A stretch of DNA of 64,000 nt from Treponema denticola (GTDB lineage: Bacteria; Spirochaetota; Spirochaetia; Treponematales; Treponemataceae), in the NCBI RefSeq assembly GCF_024181405.1, contig NZ_CP051302.1, positions 2,046,001 through 2,110,000 on the forward strand, in the 5' to 3' direction. The notes under the pieces were generated by a model that saw only the letters and a program-made list of their open reading frames with translations, was not told the origin of the DNA and ran no database searches. Both the position numbers and the translations under genes were made by a program. Each line of letters begins with the position of its first letter. The first letter of the stretch is position 1. Positions 33,040-41,302 of this stretch are shown here, piece after piece.

Positions 33040-33945
33040 ATGCGCTCGGAAAGACTTTTTGAAATCGTATTTATCCTTCTCAATCGGAAGCAGACAACGG
33101 CACAAGAACTTGCAAAAAAATTCGGCGTATCGGTTCGTACTATTTATCGCGACATGGATATTTTAAGCAGTGCAGGAATCCCCGTGTATACGATGCAGGG
33201 TACCGGCGGAGGTATTTTTATCGATGAAAGCTACACAATCAATAAATCAATTTTGACAAAAGGAGAACAGGAGAAAATACTGCTTGCTCTGCAATGCCTT
33301 TCTCCAATAGATGAGATACACACCGAATCTATCTTAAACCGCTTATCTGCAATCTTTCAAAAAAATGCCGATTGGATCAGGATTGATTATTCCCGCTGGG
33401 ACAACAAAAACGATCATCACCTTTTTAAAACGCTTAAAGATGCAATTTTAGAAAGAAGAGCCGTCAAGCTGGAATATCTCAGCTCATACGGAGAAAAAAC
33501 GGAACGAACCGTCTACCCCTTACGTCTTTTGTATAAATCGAAGGCTTGGTATGCCGAATGCTATTGTACAGAAAAAAACGCATGTAGACTTTTTAGATTA
33601 ACCCGTATACTTTCTATTATAAAGACTTTAAAAACATTTAACCGTGCAGACCTGCTCGGCAAAATACCTGACGATAAAAAAGCGGCACCGCCTCCCCTTA
33701 CAAACATTAAATTAAAATGCACTGCTAAAACCGCCTACAGACTCTACGATGAATTTCCTCCTGAACTTATCGCAAAAAATTCCGACGGCTCATATACCCT
33801 GAATGCAGCTCTCCCCTTTGATTCGTGGGTCTGCGGTTTTATCTTGTCGCTCGGCACCGAAGTAGAAATCCTTGAACCGGAAAACTTAAAAACCGAAATC
33901 GCCCAACTTGCAGAAGAAATTATGAAAAAGCATAGAAAAGTTTAA
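33040..33945 (+). CDS. YafY-type transcriptional regulator (HTH + WYL domain)
   Basis: A 301-residue regulator. Residues ~1-55 form a DeoR-like winged helix (SERLFEIVFILLNRKQTTAQELAKKFGVSVRTIYRDMDIL). Residues ~140-215 form a WYL domain (RRAVKLEYLSSYGEKTERTVYPLRLLYKSKAWYAECY), and a C-terminal WCX-like region follows. WYL domains sense nucleic acids or other ligands and often control DNA-damage, stress or defence genes. ATG 33040 follows TAAGAG. The next gene, a ClbS/DfsB protein, has an imperfect palindrome at its promoter that could be this regulator's site. Confidence 0.9.
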   Translation: MRSERLFEIVFILLNRKQTTAQELAKKFGVSVRTIYRDMDILSSAGIPVYTMQGTGGGIFIDESYTINKSILTKGEQEKILLALQCLSPIDEIHTESILNRLSAIFQKNADWIRIDYSRWDNKNDHHLFKTLKDAILERRAVKLEYLSSYGEKTERTVYPLRLLYKSKAWYAECYCTEKNACRLFRLTRILSIIKTLKTFNRADLLGKIPDDKKAAPPPLTNIKLKCTAKTAYRLYDEFPPELIAKNSDGSYTLNAALPFDSWVCGFILSLGTEVEILEPENLKTEIAQLAEEIMKKHRKV

Positions 33946-33958
33946 ATTCTTTTTAAAA

Positions 33959-33992
33959 CCTGACACATTCTGACAGGTTGATGTGCTATAAT
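33959..33992 (+). promoter_or_regulatory. Promoter and palindromic operator candidate of the ClbS/DfsB gene
   Basis: -10 TATAAT at 33987-33992. Just upstream, CCTGACA-CATTC-TGACAGG (33959-33977) is an imperfect inverted repeat (one mismatch per arm) covering the -35 region. It may be the binding site of the WYL regulator encoded immediately upstream. Confidence 0.45.
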
Positions 33993-34021
33993 GAGTTTAC
34001 ATATTTTTATGGGAGAAACCT

Positions 34022-34534
34022 ATGCCGAGACCTACAACAAAAGAAGATTTGATTTTTGCTTCAAATGAGCAGTTTGAAAAACTGTGGAACTTAATTGACG
34101 GTATGACCGAAAAAGAAAGAACTGCCGATATAAATCCAAACGAGCGCGATAAAAATGTACGCGATGTGTTGGTTCATCTTTATGAATGGCACTGTCTTTT
34201 GCTGAATTGGATCAAGTCCAACACAAAAGGGAAATTGGCAGCCTTTTTACCTGAACCTTACAACTGGAAAACTTATCCTGAAATGAATGTTGAGTTTTGG
34301 AAAAAGCATCAAGGAACCCCTTATGCCGATGCCGAAAAAATGCTTAAAAAAACACATAAAGAAGTTATGAAACTCATCGAGCGCTTTTCAAACGAGGAAC
34401 TTTTTTCAAAAGCTGTTTTTAACTGGACCGGTACAACCACTCTCGGAAGTTACTGTGTGTCCGCTACTTCCAGTCATTACGACTGGGCAATCAAGGATAT
34501 AAAAAAAGCTTTAAAAAAATATCGGGGGAAATAG
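34022..34534 (+). CDS. ClbS/DfsB family four-helix bundle protein
   Basis: A 170-residue protein of the ClbS/DfsB (DUF1706) family. Signature stretches are MPRPTTKEDLIFASNEQFEKLW, DKNVRDVLVHLYEWHCLLLNWI and the C-terminal ATSSHYDWAIKDIKKALKKYRG. ClbS in colibactin producers hydrolyses the genotoxin's cyclopropane, but most family members have unknown substrates. Start ATG 34022 has GGGAG upstream, with its own TATAAT promoter. A strong bidirectional terminator follows at 34543-34572. Pairing with a WYL regulator suggests a toxin or DNA-damage response role, which is inference. Confidence 0.88.
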   Translation: MPRPTTKEDLIFASNEQFEKLWNLIDGMTEKERTADINPNERDKNVRDVLVHLYEWHCLLLNWIKSNTKGKLAAFLPEPYNWKTYPEMNVEFWKKHQGTPYADAEKMLKKTHKEVMKLIERFSNEELFSKAVFNWTGTTTLGSYCVSATSSHYDWAIKDIKKALKKYRGK

Positions 34535-34542
34535 TATCAAAC

Positions 34543-34572
34543 AAAGGCTGTTCCCAAATGGAACAGCCTTTT
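34543..34572. terminator. Bidirectional terminator
   Basis: AAAGGCTGTTCC (34543-34554) pairs perfectly with GGAACAGCCTTT (34560-34571) around loop CAAAT, between the ClbS/DfsB gene and the convergent ABC permease. Confidence 0.85.
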
Positions 34573-34574
34573 CT

Positions 34575-36620
34575 CTATCGGATAATTTTATTATACTTAT
34601 TCAAAGTAATCTTATAAAAAAGCAAATATAAAATCAGGGTAAAGCCTCCGGTTAAAAGCAGGGCGGCAAAAAAAATGGTCGTGTTAAAAAGTCCGAAGAC
34701 CAATAGGAGCCGGCTGAACAATGGAGAAGCAAAAAAGCAGTGAACTATCGAAACCAAAACAGGCAGCACAAAGAGCCAGACAAGCTGGGCGTGTGAAGCT
34801 TTTTTGATTAAAGAAGAGTCCATTCCTATTTTTAGCATTATTTGATAGCGTTTTCTATCTTCTACACCTTCAGCAATCTGTTTGAAGTACATAATTAGGA
34901 TGAGCCATATTAAAAACATAAGACTCAAAAAGCCTCCTAAAAATAAAAAGCTTCCGTCAAATTCTCTTCTGTCTCTATAAGACTGAAATTTATTATCATA
35001 AAAAAAATCTGCCTCCGAAGACTTTGCCAATTTTTTTATGTCTTGAATGTAGTTTGGAGGAATAGTTTTAAGATTATCGGCGGAAGTATTCCAAAACAAG
35101 GATTCTTCAAGTGCAAGCAGTTTTTTATTTTTAAACCGAGCCCTTGCGTTTTCTTTTAATGCGTTTAACTCATTTTTAATAAGCTCAAGGCTTTCAGAAT
35201 TTTTAGCTATCAAATTTATATAAGGAAAGGGAGAATACGGAATATAGGGCGAGTTATTCATTATAGAAACAAATTCGCTTTCAAGTTTTTTTAGTTTAAA
35301 TTCTTTTTGCCCTATTTGTAATGGCTTTTTATAGTCAATCTTCTTATTAGAAAAAATAAAAAACTCATCATCACTCATACTTGCAGCGTCCGTCAATAAT
35401 TTTTTATAGAGCTCGTCAGGGAAAATATTTTTAATATCTTCAAAACTGCACAACATAATCTGAACATTGTTGCGGGAAAAATATGAATCATCATTTTCAT
35501 AAAGAGTATTATCGCTTATATTTGAAATTCCATAAAAATATCTTACATATAAAAAATCATTTGTTTCTATATTATGCTTTAAGCCTATCTCTTTTATGTC
35601 CGCAATTAAGCTTTCTTTATTTTGTAATTCTACATTGTCTTTTTTAAAAAGCCGATTCAATTGATGATTGCGTATAAAGGCCTTTGATATGATTTTCTCG
35701 CTTACCATATAAATACTTGTTACTGAGGCGAGGGTAAGTAAGATCATCGTAAGCAAAATACAAATACTTGCCAAGCCCTTTGCATGCTGTCCCATCCTAT
35801 AAATCATTCCAGAAACGGAAATAAATTTTGCAGGCTTGTAATAAGATTTACGGTTCTTTATTTTATTTAAAATAAAAATGGTAATACTTTCAAAAAAGAA
35901 AAAGGTTCCTGCAATCACAAGCAGAACGGCAGGTAAAAATGTTTTTAAGGCAACTATGGGATTAATACTTAAAACTGAAAGAGTATAACCGCTTCCGATA
36001 AAAAGAATAGCAAGAAATGTTTTTAAGCGTAAATATTTCGATCTTTTTTCTCCGCTCTTTGATTCGGTTAAAAGCTGAATGGGATTTAAAAGGCTTATCT
36101 TCTTTAAATTATAAAGATAATTTATTGTAAAAAAACAAAAGAATACGATACTCGCAGGTTTTAAAAAGCTAAAAGAAAGACTGTAATTTATTTTTGAAGG
36201 AATACCGCTTACCTTAAACAATATTAAGAAGCATAATTTTCCGAAAAGAGCGGAGCCGATTGCTCCGAAGAATAAACTCAAAAAATAACAGGCTAGAAAT
36301 TCAAAAAATAAAACTCCTGCAATATGCTTTTTTTCAAGTCCTAAAACGGTATAAAGTCCTATTTCTTTTACTCTGTTTTTAATCAAAAATTTATTTCCGT
36401 AAAAGATAAAAATCATTGAAAAGAAACCAACTATTATTACACCGAAATTCATCAAGGTAATTAAACCGGCTGAATTTTGACTAAAGGCTTCTTTTGAAAG
36501 CGTATACATAATTGAGAACATCATTATCGAAAGTGAGCAGGCGAAAATGTATGGAATATAGGTTTTTGCTCCCGTCGAAATATTTTTTTTGGCAAGTTGA
36601 AAATAAAAATTAAGTTTCAT
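34575..36620 (-). CDS. Bce-type ABC transporter permease (FtsX family)
   Basis: A 681-residue membrane protein with about ten membrane segments. One segment lies near the N-terminus, followed by a cluster to ~residue 310, then a large extracytoplasmic domain (~320-535) between TM 7 and 8, and three C-terminal segments. This is the architecture of BceB-type permeases, where the large domain senses peptide antibiotics. It works with the ATPase just upstream and the kinase-regulator pair, as a flux sensor and detoxification pump for cell-wall-active peptides such as bacitracin. ATG 36620 has GAGGAG upstream. The ligand cannot be told. Confidence 0.87.
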   Translation of the reverse strand: MKLNFYFQLAKKNISTGAKTYIPYIFACSLSIMMFSIMYTLSKEAFSQNSAGLITLMNFGVIIVGFFSMIFIFYGNKFLIKNRVKEIGLYTVLGLEKKHIAGVLFFEFLACYFLSLFFGAIGSALFGKLCFLILFKVSGIPSKINYSLSFSFLKPASIVFFCFFTINYLYNLKKISLLNPIQLLTESKSGEKRSKYLRLKTFLAILFIGSGYTLSVLSINPIVALKTFLPAVLLVIAGTFFFFESITIFILNKIKNRKSYYKPAKFISVSGMIYRMGQHAKGLASICILLTMILLTLASVTSIYMVSEKIISKAFIRNHQLNRLFKKDNVELQNKESLIADIKEIGLKHNIETNDFLYVRYFYGISNISDNTLYENDDSYFSRNNVQIMLCSFEDIKNIFPDELYKKLLTDAASMSDDEFFIFSNKKIDYKKPLQIGQKEFKLKKLESEFVSIMNNSPYIPYSPFPYINLIAKNSESLELIKNELNALKENARARFKNKKLLALEESLFWNTSADNLKTIPPNYIQDIKKLAKSSEADFFYDNKFQSYRDRREFDGSFLFLGGFLSLMFLIWLILIMYFKQIAEGVEDRKRYQIMLKIGMDSSLIKKASHAQLVWLFVLPVLVSIVHCFFASPLFSRLLLVFGLFNTTIFFAALLLTGGFTLILYLLFYKITLNKYNKIIR

Positions 36621-36649
36621 AAAGTCTCCTCTCTGTACCTTATTCTCTC

Positions 36650-37411
36650 TTACGAATCCATTCTGTTCATCATAAAAAGCCCTTCGTTGATCCTTTCCCT
36701 AAAGATAGCCTGTCCCATATCGCCCTTATATATTTCGTAATAAATATTTCCATCACGCAAAAACAAAACACGCTTTGCATAACTTGCCGCCCGTGCACTA
36801 TGGGTTACCATTATGATAGTCTGCCCGGCCTCATTCATTTGAGAAAAAGTTTCTAAAAGCATATCCGAGGATTTTGAATCAAGGGCTCCTGTAGGTTCAT
36901 CGGCCAAGATGAGTTGAGGTTTTGTAATAAAAGCCCTTGCAGCAGCAGCCCTTTGACATTGCCCACCTGAAATCTCATAAGGGTATTTTTCGAGAAGGCT
37001 TGAAATCCTCAAAGCTTCAGCAAGAGGAAGAAGTCTTTTATTCATCTCATCAATAGGATAATTTGAGAGTACAAGAGGAAGTAATATATTATCCTTTACG
37101 GAAAATTGATCCAAGAGATTATAATCTTGAAACACAAAGCCTAATTTATTACGCCTAAAAGCCGAAATATCTTTTCCTTTTATTTTGGATATGGGTTCTC
37201 CTTTTAAAAATATCTCACCGGAAGAAGGTTTATCCAAGGTTGCAAGTAAATTAAGCAAGGTCGTTTTCCCCGAACCGGACTCTCCCATAATAGCCGTAAA
37301 TTCATTTTTCTTTACCGAAAAACTTACATCACGCAAGGCAACCGTTCCCTGTTTTGAAAATCGGGACTTGTAAATTTTTTGAATATTTTTAACATCAAGT
37401 AATGTTTCCAC
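36650..37411 (-). CDS. Bce-type ABC transporter ATP-binding protein
   Basis: A 253-residue ABC ATPase of the LolD/BceA group. Walker A is GESGSGKTT, followed by the Q-loop FQDYNLL, signature SGGQCQRAAAARAF (a Cys where Gln is usual), Walker B LILADEPTGALD and the switch His in VTHSA. I chose the GTG at 37411, with GGAGGTG upstream, over the longer frame to 37456. It powers the FtsX-type permease encoded 29 nt downstream. A BceR-like operator lies 95-105 nt upstream, so expression is probably induced by the neighbouring two-component system. Confidence 0.92.
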   Translation of the reverse strand: METLLDVKNIQKIYKSRFSKQGTVALRDVSFSVKKNEFTAIMGESGSGKTTLLNLLATLDKPSSGEIFLKGEPISKIKGKDISAFRRNKLGFVFQDYNLLDQFSVKDNILLPLVLSNYPIDEMNKRLLPLAEALRISSLLEKYPYEISGGQCQRAAAARAFITKPQLILADEPTGALDSKSSDMLLETFSQMNEAGQTIIMVTHSARAASYAKRVLFLRDGNIYYEIYKGDMGQAIFRERINEGLFMMNRMDS

Positions 37412-37484
37412 AAAACACCTCCATAAAACTCCATACGATTTAAATAATTTTATCAAAAAATTAAAAGTCCTGCATTGACGGAGC

Positions 37485-37519
37485 CTTACATTTTGTTTTT
37501 TTGACTTACATTTTTGTAA
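37485..37519 (-). promoter_or_regulatory. BceR-type operator upstream of the ABC genes
   Basis: TTACA-TTTT-TGTAA (37506-37519) is an inverted repeat matching the TnACA-N4-TGTAA motif described for Bce-type response regulators. A second half site CTTACA (37485-37490) is exactly 20 bp away. Both lie in the gap between the kinase gene and the ABC ATPase. A leftward -10 TAAAAT (37452-37447) follows. Confidence 0.65.
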
Positions 37520-37522
37520 GGA

Positions 37523-38617
37523 TTAAACCTGTTCAACAACGGGGTTATCGAATAGGTCTATTGAGGTTTCCGTTCCGAGTTTAACCTCTGCCCTAGTCCA
37601 TGCACCTTGAAGAGAGTTTATTGTAAGAGTGCAGCCGAGCCTTTCGGATATTTCTCGAGCAAGGTAGAGGCCGAGGCCTGTAGCTTTTTCGCTGAGACGG
37701 CCGTTTAAACCGGAGTATCCCTTATCGAAGATTTTGGGGAGGTCTGAAGGGCTTATTCCGATTCCATTGTCTTCAATTACAAGGATTGAAGGATTTTGAT
37801 TTTCAATATAGATGCTTAAAATTCCTCTTTTGCCGTCTATGCCGCAATATTTTAGGCTGTTGGAAATTATCTGCTCAATCATCAATTCAAAAAGAACTTG
37901 ATCGCTTATAATGTTTAGATCACAAGGTTTATAATTAAGCTCTATATTTTTATAAATAAAAATACTTCTGTATTTACGGAAGATGTTTTGCAAAACTTCA
38001 TTTAAATTAAACTTAAGAAAATCCAAATCCTTATCCGGTCTTTGGAGCTTTAAATAATGCAATGCCATTTGGGTATAATTATCTATATTCAAAAGAGCTT
38101 TTTTTATTTCAAATACTTCATCTTTTGAAGAATTCATATTTTGCAATAAAATATTTATAGAAGTAATAGGAGTTTTTATTTGATGAATCCAAAGAGAAAA
38201 ATAATCGTTTTGATCGGTAAGCATTTTCCGGTTTTTATAAATGGAAGCTTCTCTTTCCAAGATTATTTTTTTTATCTTTTTTAACGAAATAATTTGCGAT
38301 AAAGAAAGATCAAGCCTGTTTTCAAACTTTTCATCATCAGAGCTTTCCGAATTTACTTCATATTGTTCCACGAGGTCAAAATAGTTTTTTATTTTACGAT
38401 AGTAAAAAATAAATTTTAATATAAAGAATATAATCAAAATGGAAATACTTAATGAGCTTATATAAGATACGAGTCCGGTTTCGGCATTACTTAAATATAA
38501 GATAAGCACTTGTAAGAAGATTAAAAGAAACGGAACAAATATAAATAAAAAATTATCTTTAAAAAAACTTTTTATAATTATGCTTAATTTTAATTTACTG
38601 TTTTCCGTGATGTTCAT
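37523..38617 (-). CDS. Intramembrane-sensing histidine kinase (BceS-like)
   Basis: A 364-residue kinase with two N-terminal membrane segments (~22-42 and ~50-72) joined by a very short external loop, so it has no sensor domain of its own. The H-box is WIHQIKTPI with His145, the form typical of BceS kinases. The N-box is ISNSLKYCG, then DNGIGI and ATGLGLYLAREI. BceS-type kinases are switched by the ABC transporter rather than by ligand directly. The gene overlaps the regulator gene by 23 nt. Confidence 0.91.
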   Translation of the reverse strand: MNITENSKLKLSIIIKSFFKDNFLFIFVPFLLIFLQVLILYLSNAETGLVSYISSLSISILIIFFILKFIFYYRKIKNYFDLVEQYEVNSESSDDEKFENRLDLSLSQIISLKKIKKIILEREASIYKNRKMLTDQNDYFSLWIHQIKTPITSINILLQNMNSSKDEVFEIKKALLNIDNYTQMALHYLKLQRPDKDLDFLKFNLNEVLQNIFRKYRSIFIYKNIELNYKPCDLNIISDQVLFELMIEQIISNSLKYCGIDGKRGILSIYIENQNPSILVIEDNGIGISPSDLPKIFDKGYSGLNGRLSEKATGLGLYLAREISERLGCTLTINSLQGAWTRAEVKLGTETSIDLFDNPVVEQV

Positions 38618-39293
38618 TTAGTTTATATCCCAAACCTTTTTTGTTTTCGATAAAATTAAAAAGCCCTGCGTTTTCCAGCTTTTTGCGCAAGCGGGTTATA
38701 TTTACCGAAAGAGTATTATCGTCCACAAACTGATTATTTTGCCAAAGCACATCCATAATTTTTTCTCTCGAAACAAATTCGCCTTGAGCCAAATAAAGGC
38801 ATTTTAAAATTTTAATTTCATTTGCAGTCAGCAAGGTTGTCTTATTATTATACACAAGAGTGAGCGTACTCAAATTTAAAACGGTCCCGGCAAAGCCGAT
38901 TTCATTCATCGAAGCGGTAAATTGGTATGTCCGCCTGATAACGGCCTGTATCTTTGCAATGGTTACATCCATATCAAAGGGTTTTTCGATATAATCATCG
39001 CCTCCCATTTGCATAGCCATTACAATATCCATCTTATCGTTACGGGAAGATAAAAATATAATAGGGACTTGAGACTTATTCCTGATTTCGGAACACCAAT
39101 GATAACCGTTAAATGCCGGAAGCCCTATATCCATTATTACCAAAGAGGGTTTATAGTCTTCAAACTCCTCCAAAATATTGCTGAAATTTTTTGCACAGCG
39201 TACATTAAAGCTCCATTGCTCCAAATTCTTTTTTAAAACCGAGGCTATAGTATTATCATCTTCCACAATCAAAATTTTTATAAGCTGTTTCAT
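38595..39293 (-). CDS. OmpR-family response regulator (BceR-like)
   Basis: A 232-residue regulator. The receiver domain has acidic pocket VEDD (near 10-13), phospho-acceptor Asp55 in LVIMDIGLP, and the Thr/Ser and Lys of SS and EKPFD. The OmpR winged helix (~130-232) contains SREKIMDVLWQNNQFVDDNTLSVNITRLRKKL. It should bind the TTACA-N4-TGTAA site upstream of the ABC genes. The -35/-10 of its own promoter is TTACAT-17-TATACT. It heads the regulator-kinase-ATPase-permease run. Confidence 0.93.
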   Translation of the reverse strand: MKQLIKILIVEDDNTIASVLKKNLEQWSFNVRCAKNFSNILEEFEDYKPSLVIMDIGLPAFNGYHWCSEIRNKSQVPIIFLSSRNDKMDIVMAMQMGGDDYIEKPFDMDVTIAKIQAVIRRTYQFTASMNEIGFAGTVLNLSTLTLVYNNKTTLLTANEIKILKCLYLAQGEFVSREKIMDVLWQNNQFVDDNTLSVNITRLRKKLENAGLFNFIENKKGLGYKLNEHHGKQ

Positions 39294-39317
39294 TTTTTAT
39301 CCCGAATTATAAAAACC

Positions 39318-39346
39318 AGTATAGCATATTAGGATATTTAATGTAA
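39318..39346 (-). promoter_or_regulatory. Promoter of the Bce-type operon
   Basis: Leftward -35 TTACAT (39346-39341), 17-nt spacer, -10 TATACT (39323-39318), about 25 nt before the regulator start. Confidence 0.55.
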
Positions 39347-39350
39347 ATAT

Positions 39351-39388
39351 AAAAAGCCGCCCTAAACATTAAAGTTTAAGACGGCTTT
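39351..39388 (-). terminator. Terminator of the amidohydrolase operon
   Basis: Leftward transcript AAAGCCGTCTTAAAC pairs with GTTTAGGGCGGCTTT (two G-U pairs) around a 6-nt loop, ending in a five-U run. On the other strand the two G-U pairs become C/A mismatches, so it works best leftward. Confidence 0.75.
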
Positions 39389-39435
39389 AAGAATTTGCTT
39401 TTTAATAAATTTATAAACCTTAACTCGGTCTAAAA

Positions 39436-40608
39436 TTATTTACCAAGCTCCTTCATTACATAAGCTGCAAAGAGCGCTGCTCCTCTGTAAAACTGCGATT
39501 CATCTAAGGCAAATTTGGGATTGTGGTGAGGCCAGACTTTTCCTTCAATGGGGGATGGAGTCGATAAGAAGATAAATGAACCCGGAACTTTTTCTAAGTA
39601 CCATGCAAAATCTTCTCCTCCCATGACCGGCCGCTGCATAAGCTTAACATCATTCGGGAAAAGCTCCTTGGCGGCTCCCATAGCCTTATCCGTAACTTTC
39701 GCATCGTTTATAAGAGGAGGCGGCTGTCTAAAGAATTGGTATTCAATTGAACCTCTAAAAGCTTTTGCAATATTGGAGGCAACTTCTTCAATCCGTTTTG
39801 CTATCAATTCCCTCGTCTCATTTGTTACGGCCCGTACGGTTCCTTCAAGATAAGCTTCAGGCGGAATTATATTGAATGCCGAACCTGAATGGAATTGTCC
39901 AACCGTTATTACAGCCGGCTCCGTAGGATGTACCTCTCGGCCTAAGATTTCCTGTATGGCGACAACTATGTGAGAGCCGATTACAACAGGGTCTATCGAA
40001 AGAGAAGGATAAGCACCATGGGCACCTACACCCTTAACCTTAATTGAAAATTTATCCATACAGGCCATCATCGAGCCCTTTGAAAAAAGGAATTCGCCGG
40101 GTTTTGCCTCATCGCTTATACAGCCTACATGAAGTCCCAGAATTTCTTTTACGTCATCAAGGATTCCTTTTTCACAGATGTCTACAGAGCCAGTTCCCAG
40201 TTCTTCCGCAGGCTGGAAGATAAGCTTAACGGTTCCTTTAAAACTGCCCTTTAAATCGTTTAACACCTTTGCGGCTCCAAGCAATATCGAAGTATGAGCA
40301 TCATGACCGCAAGCGTGCATAAAGGAATTCTTAGAAGCAAAGTCAAGTCCGGTAGCTTCGCAAACAGGAAGGGCATCCATGTCTGCACGCAGAGCGATAA
40401 CATCTCCTTTTTCTGCACCGTGAATATAACCTATAACGGCACTTTTTGCCGCATTTCTGTCATACTTAATTCCAAACTCATCCAATTTTTTACATACAAA
40501 ATCTATTGTATTAGGAAGTTCAAAGCCAACCTCAGGATTTTGATGCAAATGGCGGCGCCAAGAAATTATGTCTTTTTCTATTTCTTTTACCTTTTTTAAT
40601 ATATCCAT
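39436..40608 (-). CDS. M20-family amidohydrolase
   Basis: A 390-residue metal-dependent amidohydrolase of the hippurate hydrolase / N-acyl-amino-acid hydrolase group (M20D). Metal-site motifs are ALRADMDALPV, ACGHDAHTSILLGAAKVL, and the catalytic Glu in FQPAEELGTGS. HVG and the C-terminal MGGEDFAWYLEKVPGSFIF are also present. It releases amino acids from N-acyl or aromatic-acyl conjugates; the true substrate is unknown. It lies 12 nt downstream of two membrane protein genes, so it is plausibly the enzyme for the compound they transport. ATG 40608 has GGGAGG upstream. Confidence 0.92.
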   Translation of the reverse strand: MDILKKVKEIEKDIISWRRHLHQNPEVGFELPNTIDFVCKKLDEFGIKYDRNAAKSAVIGYIHGAEKGDVIALRADMDALPVCEATGLDFASKNSFMHACGHDAHTSILLGAAKVLNDLKGSFKGTVKLIFQPAEELGTGSVDICEKGILDDVKEILGLHVGCISDEAKPGEFLFSKGSMMACMDKFSIKVKGVGAHGAYPSLSIDPVVIGSHIVVAIQEILGREVHPTEPAVITVGQFHSGSAFNIIPPEAYLEGTVRAVTNETRELIAKRIEEVASNIAKAFRGSIEYQFFRQPPPLINDAKVTDKAMGAAKELFPNDVKLMQRPVMGGEDFAWYLEKVPGSFIFLSTPSPIEGKVWPHHNPKFALDESQFYRGAALFAAYVMKELGK

Positions 40609-40619
40609 CTTTTCCTCCC

Positions 40620-41291
40620 TTAAGCTTGTTCTTCAGTCTTAGGTTTTTTATAAGTTAAAAAACCGAAAGCTACCGTTCCGAATACACAGGCCGGAATCAT
40701 TACATATACCGGTATTTTAACAAGATTTAATAAGGCCATAGCTAAAATAAAAGCAAAGATACCGTATTTTATATTCTTAACGGCAAACATTCCGAACATA
40801 GCACCGAAGATTGCAGGCGAAACGTAGGCAAAGGCTTCCAATACTTTTTTGGGGAAGATGCTCATTAGGGCAGCTCCTCCTACCGCTGCAATAGTTACAA
40901 TTATCAGATTGGTAACTATCGATCCTGCAATACCGAGGGTAGAAACTATTTCGGCTTTCTTTGTACCGGGTTCTACGCCGACAGCTTCTTGCGTAACGGC
41001 CGAAGTAGGTAAACGTACATTTCCAATATTACCTGAAAGGAAAGACATATAAGTTCCGGGTAAGCCGAGTATGGGGAAATAACTGATAGGTTCAACAACG
41101 GCATAGATTGCATATACGGATGCTGCCAAGCCCCAACCTGTCAATATATCCTGTGTTGACGGCTTTACTCCATAAACGACCCAAACAAGAATTGAAGGCA
41201 GAAAGCAAAGAACCAAGGATAATAGGTTTGTAAACCTTCCATACCTTATTATAGGTTTTGTAAAAGTTTTTTCATATAATTCGTCACTCAT
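40620..41291 (-). CDS. Membrane protein, possible transporter subunit
   Basis: A 223-residue protein with about five to six membrane segments and no signal peptide. A conserved-looking loop reads GLPGTYMSFLSGNIGNVRLPTSAVTQEA. I cannot place it in a named family with confidence. It sits between a DUF5058 gene (12 nt upstream) and an amidohydrolase (12 nt downstream), all leftward, so the three are one operon. The two membrane proteins together may form a permease. ATG 41291 has AAGGAG upstream. Confidence 0.8.
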   Translation of the reverse strand: MSDELYEKTFTKPIIRYGRFTNLLSLVLCFLPSILVWVVYGVKPSTQDILTGWGLAASVYAIYAVVEPISYFPILGLPGTYMSFLSGNIGNVRLPTSAVTQEAVGVEPGTKKAEIVSTLGIAGSIVTNLIIVTIAAVGGAALMSIFPKKVLEAFAYVSPAIFGAMFGMFAVKNIKYGIFAFILAMALLNLVKIPVYVMIPACVFGTVAFGFLTYKKPKTEEQA

Positions 41292-41302
41292 TTAGCTTCT
41301 CC

